The translations under genes and the position numbers were made by a program. A DNA stretch of 8,852 bases. It comes from an uncultured delta proteobacterium (GTDB taxonomy: Bacteria; Desulfobacterota; Syntrophorhabdia; Syntrophorhabdales; Syntrophorhabdaceae). The notes beneath the pieces were generated by a model, which saw only the letters and a list, made by a program, of their open reading frames with translations, did not search any database and was not told where the DNA came from. Location of the stretch: the NCBI GenBank assembly GCA_903872255.1, contig CAIQJW010000076.1, positions 1 through 8,852 on the forward strand, given 5' to 3'. This document shows, piece by piece, positions 1 through 6,138 of this stretch; within the stretch, counting starts at the first letter, position 1, and each line of letters opens with the position of its first letter.

Positions 1-450
1 GAACGCATCGGATATATAGCGGCGTCACCGCACATTACAAATCTCAAGCCGTTGATGGATGCCATGATATTCTCCAACAGGATCCTCGGATTTATCAACG
101 CCCCGGCGCTTATGCAGCGCCTTGTCGGGAAATTTCAAAACAACAGCGTTGATATCCTGGAATACCAGAAGAAACGGGATGTTCTCTATAATATCCTGAT
201 CGAATCCGGCCTGAGCGTCGTAAAGCCGATGGGGGCATTCTACATTTTTCCCCGCTCTCCCATTCCCGACGATGTTGCCTTCGTGAGAGAGCTCCAGAAA
301 CACAAGATCCTGGCTGTCCCTGGCGTGGGTTTCGGGACACCGGGCCATTTCCGCCTCGCATACTGTATTCCCATGGATGTCATCGAGCGTTCACGGCAGC
401 ATTTTCTTGAACTGGGAATAAAAAAGGGTGATAGGAAAAATGCCAGGTAA
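1..450 (+). CDS. Class I/II PLP-dependent aminotransferase (AspB/COG0436 type), C-terminal part
   Basis: The reading frame is open from the first base, so this is the 3' part (149 codons) of a gene that starts before the window. It begins with ERIGYIAASP. In fold-type I aminotransferases this is the segment just after the PLP-binding lysine (pattern SK...LPGERIGYIA), so the catalytic lysine itself lies outside. The NRILGFINAPALMQRLV segment follows and is typical of the aspartate-aminotransferase-like subgroup. GAFYIFP comes next, and then GHFRLAYC near the C-terminus. The Arg of that last motif (codon 352-354) corresponds to the conserved arginine that binds the substrate alpha-carboxylate. 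The expected activity is transfer of an amino group between an amino acid and a 2-oxo acid in the cytoplasm; the substrate cannot be told from this part. The gene ends in TAA and converges on bioD with 38 bp between stops. An internal ATG at 52 is not the true start because the family motif runs upstream of it. Confidence 0.9.
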   Translation, partial: ERIGYIAASPHITNLKPLMDAMIFSNRILGFINAPALMQRLVGKFQNNSVDILEYQKKRDVLYNILIESGLSVVKPMGAFYIFPRSPIPDDVAFVRELQKHKILAVPGVGFGTPGHFRLAYCIPMDVIERSRQHFLELGIKKGDRKNAR

Positions 451-488
451 TCAGGCTACGGGTATTCCCATTGCCTTTAGCCTTTAGC
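451..488. repeat. Convergent intergenic spacer with a short 7-bp tandem repeat
   Basis: This is the gap between the stop codons of the aminotransferase (plus) and bioD (minus). From 470 it carries ATTGCC-TTTAGCC-TTTAGCC-TATTGCC, two exact 7-bp units flanked by near copies, running into the bioD stop codon and ending near 496. AGGCTA (453-458) could pair with TAGCCT (485-490), with a small GGG-TATT-CCC hairpin inside. There is no T-run on either strand, so I do not call an intrinsic terminator. Confidence 0.45.
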
Positions 489-1196
489 CTATTGCCGAAA
501 TATATCGCATTTGATGTGTTTTTCAAAAATACCGGCGAGCCTTTCCCTGTCTATGCCCCCGGCAAAAAGGTCGGGCACATGCGGAAAAATTCCGAGGAGC
601 GGAACGGTAAGATATTTTTCAAGCATGCCGGGATTTGTCCGGGATGCTATGTCCTTTTCTCCAAGCATGTCGTTGAGTATTACGCCGGCTACCGTGACAC
701 CGATAGATCTCAGGTAATGGCATGATAAGAGGGTATGATTTATCGTGCCGAGAGTGAGCCGCGAAACGATTATAACCGGTGCCTGCCATTCAGCCATCAG
801 GTCCGAATAAAAATACCCCTCCCGGATCGGGACCAGTATTCCGCCCGCCCCTTCGATGATCACAACGTCGTGCCGGTCACAAAGCTTCGCATAGACAGAT
901 GTCACGCGGGCAATATCTATGTTCGCCTCTTCTAGCATCGCCGCGGCCTGTGGTGCCAGTGGCGCCTTGAAATTGTAAGGATTTATATCGCGTATATCAT
1001 CCGGGCTGCCCGACGCGGCTTTAAGCGCCCATGCATCACCGGCCATTTCCTGTCCCGATGCCACGTTGCCGCTCTCAAACGGCTTCATCACCCCGACATC
1101 GCAGCCCTTCCTGAGCGAGAGATAGGCTGCCAGACCGCACGAGACGGCCGTCTTCCCGACGCCGGTATCAGTACCTGTAACAAATATGCTTTTCAT
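489..1196 (-). CDS. bioD: ATP-dependent dethiobiotin synthetase BioD
   Basis: Predicted to close the ureido ring of dethiobiotin from 7,8-diaminononanoate, CO2 and ATP, the penultimate step of biotin synthesis, in the cytoplasm. The 235-residue protein has the usual family length. The P-loop GTDTGVGKT is at residues 8-16, VMKPFESG at 36-43 (the KP of this motif is conserved around the substrate and ATP site), GDAWAL at 53-58, PYNFKAPLAP at 73-82, and EGAGG at 115-119 with the acidic residue that binds Mg. VILND near 172-176 resembles the adenine-recognition segment. The start codon overlaps the stop of the DUF350 gene by one base (TAATG), and the Shine-Dalgarno is weak (GGGA close to the start), so translation is probably coupled to the upstream gene. 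No bioA, bioB or bioF is beside it, so it is an orphan of the usual bio cluster and the partner genes must lie elsewhere. Convergent with the aminotransferase downstream. Confidence 0.95.
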   Translation of the reverse strand: MKSIFVTGTDTGVGKTAVSCGLAAYLSLRKGCDVGVMKPFESGNVASGQEMAGDAWALKAASGSPDDIRDINPYNFKAPLAPQAAAMLEEANIDIARVTSVYAKLCDRHDVVIIEGAGGILVPIREGYFYSDLMAEWQAPVIIVSRLTLGTINHTLLSCHYLRSIGVTVAGVILNDMLGEKDIASRTNPGMLEKYLTVPLLGIFPHVPDLFAGGIDRERLAGIFEKHIKCDIFRQ

Positions 1197-1405
1197 TATC
1201 CCGCTATTGATGCAACGATAATTGCGAGGCCGATGAATAATGACGCGACTATTATGGCAAGGGCCATATTACTTTCGTCTGCGATCTTTTTTTCAAAATC
1301 CGTGGTGAAGGTGGCGCCGACTATCTTGACCGCGATAAGGGAAAGTATGATAAAAACGGCCGCATATATGAGCATCTCGACAGAATTAGCCAGTACCTTC
1401 CACAT
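1196..1405 (-). CDS. Small membrane protein, single DUF350 unit
   Basis: A 69-residue protein with two hydrophobic helices, about residues 11-33 and 47-68. They are separated by a short charged loop (FEKKIADESN) that leads into NMALAIIVASLFIGLAIIVA. This matches DUF350 (YjfL-like): helix, Asp/Glu-rich loop containing an E-x-N-x-A-like sequence, then a glycine-containing second helix. E. coli YjfL carries two such units; one unit of about 70 residues is also common. The function of the family is not established. An inner-membrane location is inferred. The start ATG at 1405 has GAGGG spaced 5 bases upstream. It lies 12 bp after the rex stop and overlaps the bioD start by one base, so it is an operon member between them. 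Confidence 0.8.
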   Translation of the reverse strand: MWKVLANSVEMLIYAAVFIILSLIAVKIVGATFTTDFEKKIADESNMALAIIVASLFIGLAIIVASIAG

Positions 1406-1417
1406 AGATCCCTCAAA

Positions 1418-2059
1418 TTAATTTGAAAGATAATATACCAGATTGTCGAGAGCAGATGTAAAGAAAAGATTCCTGAGCTTTACCTTTTCCGTCGTCCTTA
1501 CGGGGGCCGGTGAAAAGTTAAGGATCCCTTTTATATTGGCCTCAATTAGCTGGTCGGCTACCTTCTGCGCCTCCGTCGGGGGGGTGGCAATTATCCCGAT
1601 CTCGATGTTGCGCGCCTGCACGACCTCTTTGAGACGGTCAACGTGGAGTATTTCAACCGGTTTTCCGACCCGTTCGGAAATGCGGCCGATAACGGTTTCG
1701 GGATACAGGTCGAATGCAGCCACGATCTTGTAGTTCTGTTTGAGGAAATCCTTATAGACGAGCAGCGCGCTCCCCATGTTGCCCACGCCGATCACCGCTA
1801 TGCGCCATACCCGGTCGATGCCCAGGATCTCTTTTATGTGCCTTTTCAGGTCCTTGACATTATAGCCCATGCCCCGAATACCAAATTCGCCGAAATACGC
1901 GAAATCCTTCCTCACCTGCGCCGCGTTGACATTGCAGATATTCGCTATAACAGCGCTCGACGCAACTTTTTCGCCCTTGCTCTCCAAATCTGCCATGCAT
2001 TTCAAATAACTGGAGAGTCTGCGTATCGTTGCTTCCGGAATTTTTAAAAATTTCGCCAT
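1418..2059 (-). CDS. rex: Redox-sensing transcriptional repressor Rex
   Basis: Rex is a homodimeric DNA-binding repressor that senses the NADH/NAD+ ratio and releases its operators when NADH is high. All parts of the family are present in 213 residues, a normal length. The N-terminal winged helix (about 1-80) includes IPEATIRRLSSYL at 7-19, NAAQVRKDFAYFGEFG at 45-60 and the signature RGMGYNV at 62-68. The Rossmann domain has GVGNMG at 91-96 for NAD(H). It is followed by the acidic end of beta-2 (AAFDLYP, 114-120), IIATPP at 156-161 and KGILNFSPAPV at 177-187. The C-terminal swapped helix reads ALDNLVYYL at 203-211. The start ATG at 2059 is preceded by AAAAGGTAG. It is the first gene of a rex-DUF350-bioD operon, with a promoter and candidate Rex sites directly upstream, suggesting autoregulation. 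No unusual residue was seen. Confidence 0.96.
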   Translation of the reverse strand: MAKFLKIPEATIRRLSSYLKCMADLESKGEKVASSAVIANICNVNAAQVRKDFAYFGEFGIRGMGYNVKDLKRHIKEILGIDRVWRIAVIGVGNMGSALLVYKDFLKQNYKIVAAFDLYPETVIGRISERVGKPVEILHVDRLKEVVQARNIEIGIIATPPTEAQKVADQLIEANIKGILNFSPAPVRTTEKVKLRNLFFTSALDNLVYYLSN

Positions 2060-2091
2060 CTTTCTACCTTTTTTCCCTCATTTTCCTTTTG

Positions 2092-2109
2092 TTTTCATAT
2101 ATCTAACAA
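2092..2109 (-). promoter_or_regulatory. Candidate Rex operator 2 (overlaps -10)
   Basis: The minus strand reads TTGTTAGATATATGAAAA, covering the proposed -10. The left half-site matches at 7 of 8 positions and the right half at about 5 of 8. Just beyond, an AACAA gives a second inverted arm (TTGTT...AACAA), but its spacing is 3 bp longer than in a standard Rex site. It is weaker than site 1 on geometry; the AT-rich context raises the chance of a coincidental match. Confidence 0.25.
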
Positions 2110-2128
2110 TTCCGGTGGTCTTTTTCAA
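2100..2128 (-). promoter_or_regulatory. Putative sigma70-type promoter of the rex operon
   Basis: Read on the minus strand, TTGAAA (2128-2123) as -35 and TAGATA (2105-2100) as -10 are separated by 17 bp. They lie about 40 bp upstream of the rex ATG in AT-rich DNA. The -35 is good (5 of 6) and the -10 is poor (3 of 6). The position upstream of the first gene of the operon is as expected, but this rests on motif reading only. Confidence 0.4.
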
Positions 2129-2144
2129 GAGAAAAATTTAACAA
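2127..2144 (-). promoter_or_regulatory. Candidate Rex operator 1 (overlaps -35)
   Basis: The minus strand reads TTGTTAAATTTTTCTCTT. The known Rex operator is an 18-bp palindrome of the kind TTGTGAAATATTTCACAA, with T also common at position 5. The left half-site TTGTTAAA is a full match and the right half is degenerate (TTTCTCTT, 5 of 8). It abuts and overlaps the proposed -35 element by two bases, a position where binding would block RNA polymerase. Known biology: Rex often represses its own gene. Occupancy here is inferred. Confidence 0.4.
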
Positions 2145-2180
2145 GCTAATTGTCTGGTTTAATATCGAGTACTTAAGCAG

Positions 2181-2205
2181 AAAAAGGGACAATAAATAAT
2201 TGTCC
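2181..2205 (-). terminator. Intrinsic terminator after dapB
   Basis: A perfect 7-bp inverted repeat, GGACAAT (2187-2193) and ATTGTCC (2199-2205), encloses a 5-base loop. Read on the minus strand the stem is followed at once by CTTTTT, the layout of a rho-independent terminator. It lies 136 bp past the dapB stop, in the right direction to end the yggS-to-dapB transcript before rex. The stem is short and only partly GC-rich. On the plus strand the trailing side is GC-rich, so it is not bidirectional. Confidence 0.6.
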
Positions 2206-2341
2206 GCTCCGGGGACTTTTAGGGGTTCGGGAGGCGTACATGAATCGGGGTGCCAGCCGCAAAGCTTGCACATGTGGTCGTAACGCTGAACAAGGCGACG
2301 GGGGGAACAACGAGGGCAAAGCTTTAGTTAGGAAGTCGGAA
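2206..2341. other. GC-rich unassigned intergenic stretch with nested inverted repeats
   Basis: This non-coding stretch between the terminator hairpin and the dapB stop differs in composition from the AT-rich rex side. It contains nested pairings: GCGT (2234-2237) with ACGC (2283-2286), ACATG (2238-2242) with CATGT (2271-2275), and TGCCAGC (2251-2257) with GCTTGCA (2264-2270), the last with one mismatch and the 6-base loop CGCAAA. The 9-mer GCAAAGCTT occurs twice (2259-2267 and 2316-2324). A GGGGAC at 2211-2216 echoes the GGGAC at 2186-2190. It could be the end of a long 3' UTR, a repeat element of the REP kind, a remnant of an intron-like RNA, or a small RNA. I do not recognise a known family. 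Confidence 0.3.
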
Positions 2342-3127
2342 TTAAAGGCCGAGGACGTCTTTCATTGAGTATACCCCGGCAGGCTGTTTCACCAGCCATT
2401 TGGCTGCGATAAGCGCTCCCCGGGCGAAATTATCCCGTGACCATGCCTTGTGCGACAGTTCAAGGCGTTCCCCGATCCCGGCAAAATAAAGCGTGTGCTC
2501 TCCGACAATGTCGCCGCCCCGGATGCTCATTATGCCGATCTCGTCTTTTTCCCGTTCCCCGATGATCCCTTCGCGGCCAAAGACCTCGATCCATTGACGG
2601 CCGCTCTGGCCGGCAAGAACGGCATCTTTTATCTTCAATGCCGACCCGCTCGGGGCATCTTTCTTCCAGCGATGGTGCAACTCCACTATTTCGGCATCGT
2701 AGGCATCTCCCACGAGAGACGATACCCTGCGGGCGAGATCAAAAAGGATATTCATGCCAATGCTCATGTTGGGAGAAACGACGGCCCGCGCCCCTCTTGC
2801 TCCCTGTATGGAGCGCATGTCTTCATCCTTGAGCCCGGTGGTGCCGATCACACCCGCTATGCCCTTTTCGCTGGCTATTTTAAAGCATTCCAAGGATGCC
2901 TTCGCCTCCGTGAAATCGACAATTACGTCCGCTCCATGCATGGCCCGTCCGGCGTCATCGGTTATCACAGGAGGTCTGCCGCCCATGAGGTCATGGGTCT
3001 CACCGATCATCGGGTGGCCTTTCATCTCAATAAAGCCGGCGATCTCGATGTCGGCATCCTCCAAGGCAAGTTTCGTAATGGCCCTGCCCATTTTTCCGCA
3101 TGCACCTGTTATCGCTATTTTGATCAT
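2342..3127 (-). CDS. dapB: 4-hydroxy-tetrahydrodipicolinate reductase DapB
   Basis: Predicted to reduce hydroxy-tetrahydrodipicolinate (the DapA product) to tetrahydrodipicolinate with NAD(P)H, the second committed step of the DAP/lysine pathway, in the cytoplasm. The 261 residues fit the family. The N-terminal Rossmann motif is ITGACGKMG at 6-14. VDFTEAKAS at 70-78 and GVIGTTGL at 92-99 line the cofactor site. SPNMSIGMN is at 118-126. The catalytic segment ELHHRWKKDAPSGSAL spans 149-164, where H151 and K155 align with the E. coli His159/Lys163 pair and the PSG loop binds substrate. SIRGGDIVGEHTLYF (201-215) and the C-terminal ARGALIAAKWL are also standard. The canonical DAPSGTA is DAPSGSA here, a mild change. 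It is the last gene of the operon, starting 18 bp after the dapA stop with an AGGTG-type ribosome site. A terminator hairpin lies 136 bp downstream. Confidence 0.97.
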   Translation of the reverse strand: MIKIAITGACGKMGRAITKLALEDADIEIAGFIEMKGHPMIGETHDLMGGRPPVITDDAGRAMHGADVIVDFTEAKASLECFKIASEKGIAGVIGTTGLKDEDMRSIQGARGARAVVSPNMSIGMNILFDLARRVSSLVGDAYDAEIVELHHRWKKDAPSGSALKIKDAVLAGQSGRQWIEVFGREGIIGEREKDEIGIMSIRGGDIVGEHTLYFAGIGERLELSHKAWSRDNFARGALIAAKWLVKQPAGVYSMKDVLGL

Positions 3128-3145
3128 TCCAGCACCTGCCGTGGC

Positions 3146-4045
3146 TTATCCTTTTTTAGGTTTTTTTCCAATAAGGCCGTATTCCTTCATCAGGCCGGCC
3201 AGGAAATCCCCGTTCTTTTCTGTTATCGGGCACAGAGGAAGCCTGTATTCACGGGCTATCATGCCCATTCTGTACATGGCCTCCTTAATGGGTATCGGAT
3301 TCGTCTCAATAAACAGGTCCTGGAATAGCGGCATGTATTTCGTATGCAGCTTTATTGCCTTCGCTATATTTTTCTCGATCATAAAAGCCTTGTATAATGC
3401 CTTCAGCTCTTTCGGCATGATATTCGAGAACACCGATATAACACCGACGGCGCCTACGCTCATCATGGGCAGAAAAAGCCCGTCGTCGCCGGAAAGGATC
3501 GTGAATTTGCCGTCTGTCAACCGGTATATCTCCGAAACCTGCGTTACGGAGCCTGATGCTTCCTTGATAGCAATGATATTTTTTACCTTTGCCAGCCGGG
3601 CTATTGTCTCCGGTGTCATATTCACACCGGTGCGTCCCGGTATGTTATAGAGAACGACCGGCAGGCGTGTTTCCGCGGCGATAGCCGTGAAATGGCTCAC
3701 CATGCCTTCCTGGGTAGGCTTGTTATAATATGGCGTCGTGAGAAGACATGCGTTGGCCCCCAGCTTTTTCGCTGTAGTGGTCAATTCTATGGCCTCATCG
3801 GTACAGTTCGACCCCGTGCCCGCTATAACAGGGACCTTCCCCGCCGCATATTTCACGGTAAGTTCAATGACCCTTGCATGTTCTTCATACGAAAGCGTCG
3901 GGGCCTCCCCGGTGGTGCCGCACGGGACAATGCCGTCTATCCCGCCCGCTATCTGGAAATCAACAAGTTTTTTCAAAGCCTTTTCGTCGATAGTTCCGTT
4001 GCGAAAAGGCGTGACAAGCGCTGTAAAGACACCTCTTAATTCCAT
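3146..4045 (-). CDS. dapA: 4-hydroxy-tetrahydrodipicolinate synthase DapA
   Basis: Predicted to condense pyruvate with aspartate semialdehyde, the committed entry step to DAP and lysine, through a Schiff base in a TIM barrel. At 299 residues it is of standard length, and its catalytic residues fall at the same numbers as in E. coli DapA. T44/T45 are in CGTTGEAPTL (42-51), Y107 is in TTPYYNKP (103-110), Y133 and R138 are in LYNIPGRTGVN (132-142), and the Schiff-base K161 is in IAIKEASG (158-165). Those residues make the call firm within the NAL/DHDPS superfamily, and the dap neighbours support it. Start ATG at 4045 with a strong AGGAGGG five bases upstream, 11 bp after the dapF stop. Whether lysine inhibits the enzyme cannot be judged from sequence here. 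No riboswitch or internal promoter was seen at this junction. Confidence 0.97.
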   Translation of the reverse strand: MELRGVFTALVTPFRNGTIDEKALKKLVDFQIAGGIDGIVPCGTTGEAPTLSYEEHARVIELTVKYAAGKVPVIAGTGSNCTDEAIELTTTAKKLGANACLLTTPYYNKPTQEGMVSHFTAIAAETRLPVVLYNIPGRTGVNMTPETIARLAKVKNIIAIKEASGSVTQVSEIYRLTDGKFTILSGDDGLFLPMMSVGAVGVISVFSNIMPKELKALYKAFMIEKNIAKAIKLHTKYMPLFQDLFIETNPIPIKEAMYRMGMIAREYRLPLCPITEKNGDFLAGLMKEYGLIGKKPKKG

Positions 4046-4056
4046 GATCCCTCCTT

Positions 4057-4869
4057 TTACAAAAGTGCTTCTTCGTGCAATTGGCCCTTATAGATGAATT
4101 TTGCGTCGCCTTCGAGATAAACCTCGTCATTTATATAGATCTTCAGGACTTCCCCGCCTTTCGTATGAATATTTACGGGGCTTGTCACGAGCGATTTTTC
4201 AGTCAGGATGACTCCCGATGCCACGGCCCCTGTCCCGCACGCATAGGTTTCTCCCTCGACGCCCCTCTCGTATGTCCTGATCTTGACATTGTTCTTATCA
4301 AGGACCTGGACGAAATTCACGTTGGTCCCCTTGTCGCCGAATGCCGAGTGGTAGCGTATCATCCTGCCCAACTGCTCGACGGCCACCCGGTCCACATCCA
4401 CGACGAGAAGAACTACGTGGGGCACGCCGGTATTAACGCTGCTTGCAAAAAATTCCTTATCGTCAAGGCCGAGCGGGTAATCAAGTTTCATATCTCGGGG
4501 CCTTGTAAGCTGCAATTTAACCTTCTGGCCGTAAACCTCGGCTTTTATGATACCGGCTATTGTCTCGAAAGACATTTTTTCACCGGCTATGCCATTCATA
4601 GAGGCGAAACGGGCGGCACAGCGGCCTCCATTGCCGCACATCTCAGCCTCTGAGCCGTCTGCGTTAAAAAATCTCCAACGAAAATCATGCTGCGGCGAAT
4701 TTTCGATAAGTATGACACCATCCGCACCAACGGAATGATGAAATCTGCATATCTTTGAAACAAAGTCCGGGAGGTCCGGAAACCTGTCGTATACCCTGCC
4801 GTCCCGGTTATCGATCATAACGAAATCGTTCCCGCTGGCGCTCATCTTTGAAAATTCCAATTCTATCAC
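4057..4869 (-). CDS. dapF: Diaminopimelate epimerase DapF
   Basis: Predicted to convert LL-DAP to meso-DAP by a PLP-independent two-cysteine (two-base) mechanism, supplying peptidoglycan and LysA. The 270-residue protein has both halves of the pseudo-symmetric fold. FSKMSASGNDFVMIDN is at 6-21. FFNADGSEAEMCGNGGRCAARF (67-88) carries the first catalytic cysteine, C78. NTGVPHVV is at 146-153. YERGVEGETYACGTGAVAS (200-218) carries the second, C211. The start codon is GTG, overlapping the lysA stop (GTGA), with GGAGG ten bases upstream. The family N-terminus begins within a few residues of this point, and the next ATG (codon 9) would cut into the conserved M-x-x-x-GNDF segment, so GTG is preferred. 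Translation is likely coupled to lysA. Confidence 0.97.
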   Translation of the reverse strand: MIELEFSKMSASGNDFVMIDNRDGRVYDRFPDLPDFVSKICRFHHSVGADGVILIENSPQHDFRWRFFNADGSEAEMCGNGGRCAARFASMNGIAGEKMSFETIAGIIKAEVYGQKVKLQLTRPRDMKLDYPLGLDDKEFFASSVNTGVPHVVLLVVDVDRVAVEQLGRMIRYHSAFGDKGTNVNFVQVLDKNNVKIRTYERGVEGETYACGTGAVASGVILTEKSLVTSPVNIHTKGGEVLKIYINDEVYLEGDAKFIYKGQLHEEALL

Positions 4870-6134
4870 TTTATCTCAGCCTCCAGAAAAGATGGGGTCT
4901 TCTCTCCCCGGACCAGGTCTTTGAACGTTTCCCTTTTCCTGACAACGAAAAATTGATCGCCCCTGACCAGGACCTCAGCCACGCGGCGGCGCGAATTATA
5001 ATTTGATGACATTGCGTAACCGTATGCGCCGGTACTTTTGACAGCAACGAGCTCGCCTTCTTTAAGGCCGGCAAGCTCCCTGTCTTTTGCCAGAAAGTCT
5101 CCCGATTCGCATATAGGCCCGACAAGATCCACCACTTTTGTCTTTCTCTTTTTTTGTTCGACCGGAATAATGTCGTGGTACGCATTGTACAGGGAGGGCC
5201 TTACAAGGTCATTCATGGCCCCGTCCACAATGTAGAATGTCTTGCCGGCAGTCTGTTTCACATACAGCATTTTAGTGATGAATATGCCGCTGTTTCCCAC
5301 AATAACCCGTCCGGGCTCGAGGATAAGCGTTATCCCGATGTTTCCCAGGCTCTCGTTCACCACTTTCGCGTAATCTTTCGGGTCCGGCGGAAGCTCATCC
5401 TTGTATGTAATGCCGAGTCCCCCGCCAATATCCAGCATTTCGACCCCGATCCCGTAGCCCCTCAGTTCGAGGATCATCTTTTTAAGGGATGTGACCGCTT
5501 CGATAAAGGGATCCAGTTCAAGTATCTGCGAACCTATATGAGAAGAGATCCCGACGGGTGCCAGATATTCCTCGGATGACATTTCCCGGTAGATCCGGGC
5601 GGCATCTTCCCAGAGTATACCGAACTTGTTCTTCTTGAGCCCCGTCGTAATGTAGGGGTGCGTCTTGGGGTCTATCTCCGGATTGACCCGGATCGAGACC
5701 GGGACTTTCCGCTTCATTTTACGTGAGAGTTTTTTCAGGGTCTTGAACTCACCCTCGGATTCGATGTTGATCATCCGTATGCCTGACTCGATCGCATAGC
5801 GAAGTTCTTCGGAGCTTTTCCCGACACCCGAATATACGATCTTATCGGCAGGTATCCCGGCGTTCAAGGCACGGAAAAGTTCTCCGCCGGATACGATATC
5901 CGCCCCTCCTGACGACTTTGCGATGATCTTCAGCAGCGCGCCGTTCGGATTTGCTTTCAGCGAATAACAGACAATATGCGGCATCTGGCTGAAAGCGCCG
6001 TCAAAAACACTGAAATGCCGGGCAAATGTTGCATAGCTGTACAAGTAGAAAGGCGTACCTACCTTTTTTGCAATGGCCTTGACCGGGACATCTTCGCAAA
6101 ATAATTTTCCATCACGATATTCGAAATAATCCAT
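4866..6134 (-). CDS. lysA: Diaminopimelate decarboxylase LysA
   Basis: Predicted to decarboxylate meso-DAP to L-lysine with PLP, the last lysine step, in the cytoplasm. The 422 residues match the fold-type III (alanine-racemase-like) decarboxylase family. The PLP Schiff-base lysine is K60 in CYSLKANPN (56-64). HIGSQI at 199-204, the glycine-rich DIGGGLGI at 235-242 and EPGRVIVGNSG at 273-283 hold the PLP phosphate. DGAMNDLVRPSLYNAYH is at 304-320. GPICESGDFLA (339-349) brings the active-site cysteine C342 from the partner subunit of the dimer. GAYGYAMSSNYN near 384-395 is also standard. The DAP-specific RPSLY segment and the dap neighbours make LysA preferable to an arginine or ornithine decarboxylase. 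The ATG lies 4 bp after the lipoprotein stop with GAGTGAGG as ribosome site, and the 3' end overlaps dapF. Confidence 0.97.
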   Translation of the reverse strand: MDYFEYRDGKLFCEDVPVKAIAKKVGTPFYLYSYATFARHFSVFDGAFSQMPHIVCYSLKANPNGALLKIIAKSSGGADIVSGGELFRALNAGIPADKIVYSGVGKSSEELRYAIESGIRMINIESEGEFKTLKKLSRKMKRKVPVSIRVNPEIDPKTHPYITTGLKKNKFGILWEDAARIYREMSSEEYLAPVGISSHIGSQILELDPFIEAVTSLKKMILELRGYGIGVEMLDIGGGLGITYKDELPPDPKDYAKVVNESLGNIGITLILEPGRVIVGNSGIFITKMLYVKQTAGKTFYIVDGAMNDLVRPSLYNAYHDIIPVEQKKRKTKVVDLVGPICESGDFLAKDRELAGLKEGELVAVKSTGAYGYAMSSNYNSRRRVAEVLVRGDQFFVVRKRETFKDLVRGEKTPSFLEAEIK

Positions 6135-6138
6135 GGCC

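Noticed and set aside
451..488. Bidirectional terminator between the aminotransferase and bioD
   Set aside because: Pairing is limited to a 6-bp stem with a 26-base loop and a 3-bp inner stem, with no T-run on either strand.
2060..2341. Lysine or cobalamin riboswitch, T-box or tRNA in the intergenic region
   Set aside because: It lies downstream of dapB and I could not match the conserved cores of these RNAs. The leader of the dap operon is outside the window.
2240..2368. A 42-codon plus-strand ORF (ATG to TGA) in the rex-dapB gap, with a CTC cysteine pair and many charged residues
   Set aside because: It has no clear ribosome site, low-complexity composition, no family I recognise, and its 3' end is antisense to the dapB C-terminus. 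Open frames of this size arise easily in GC-rich spacer.
2450..3650. Long plus-strand ORFs (292 and 298 codons) opposite dapB and dapA
   Set aside because: They are antisense shadows of two genes whose catalytic motifs are all intact; their translations show no family features.
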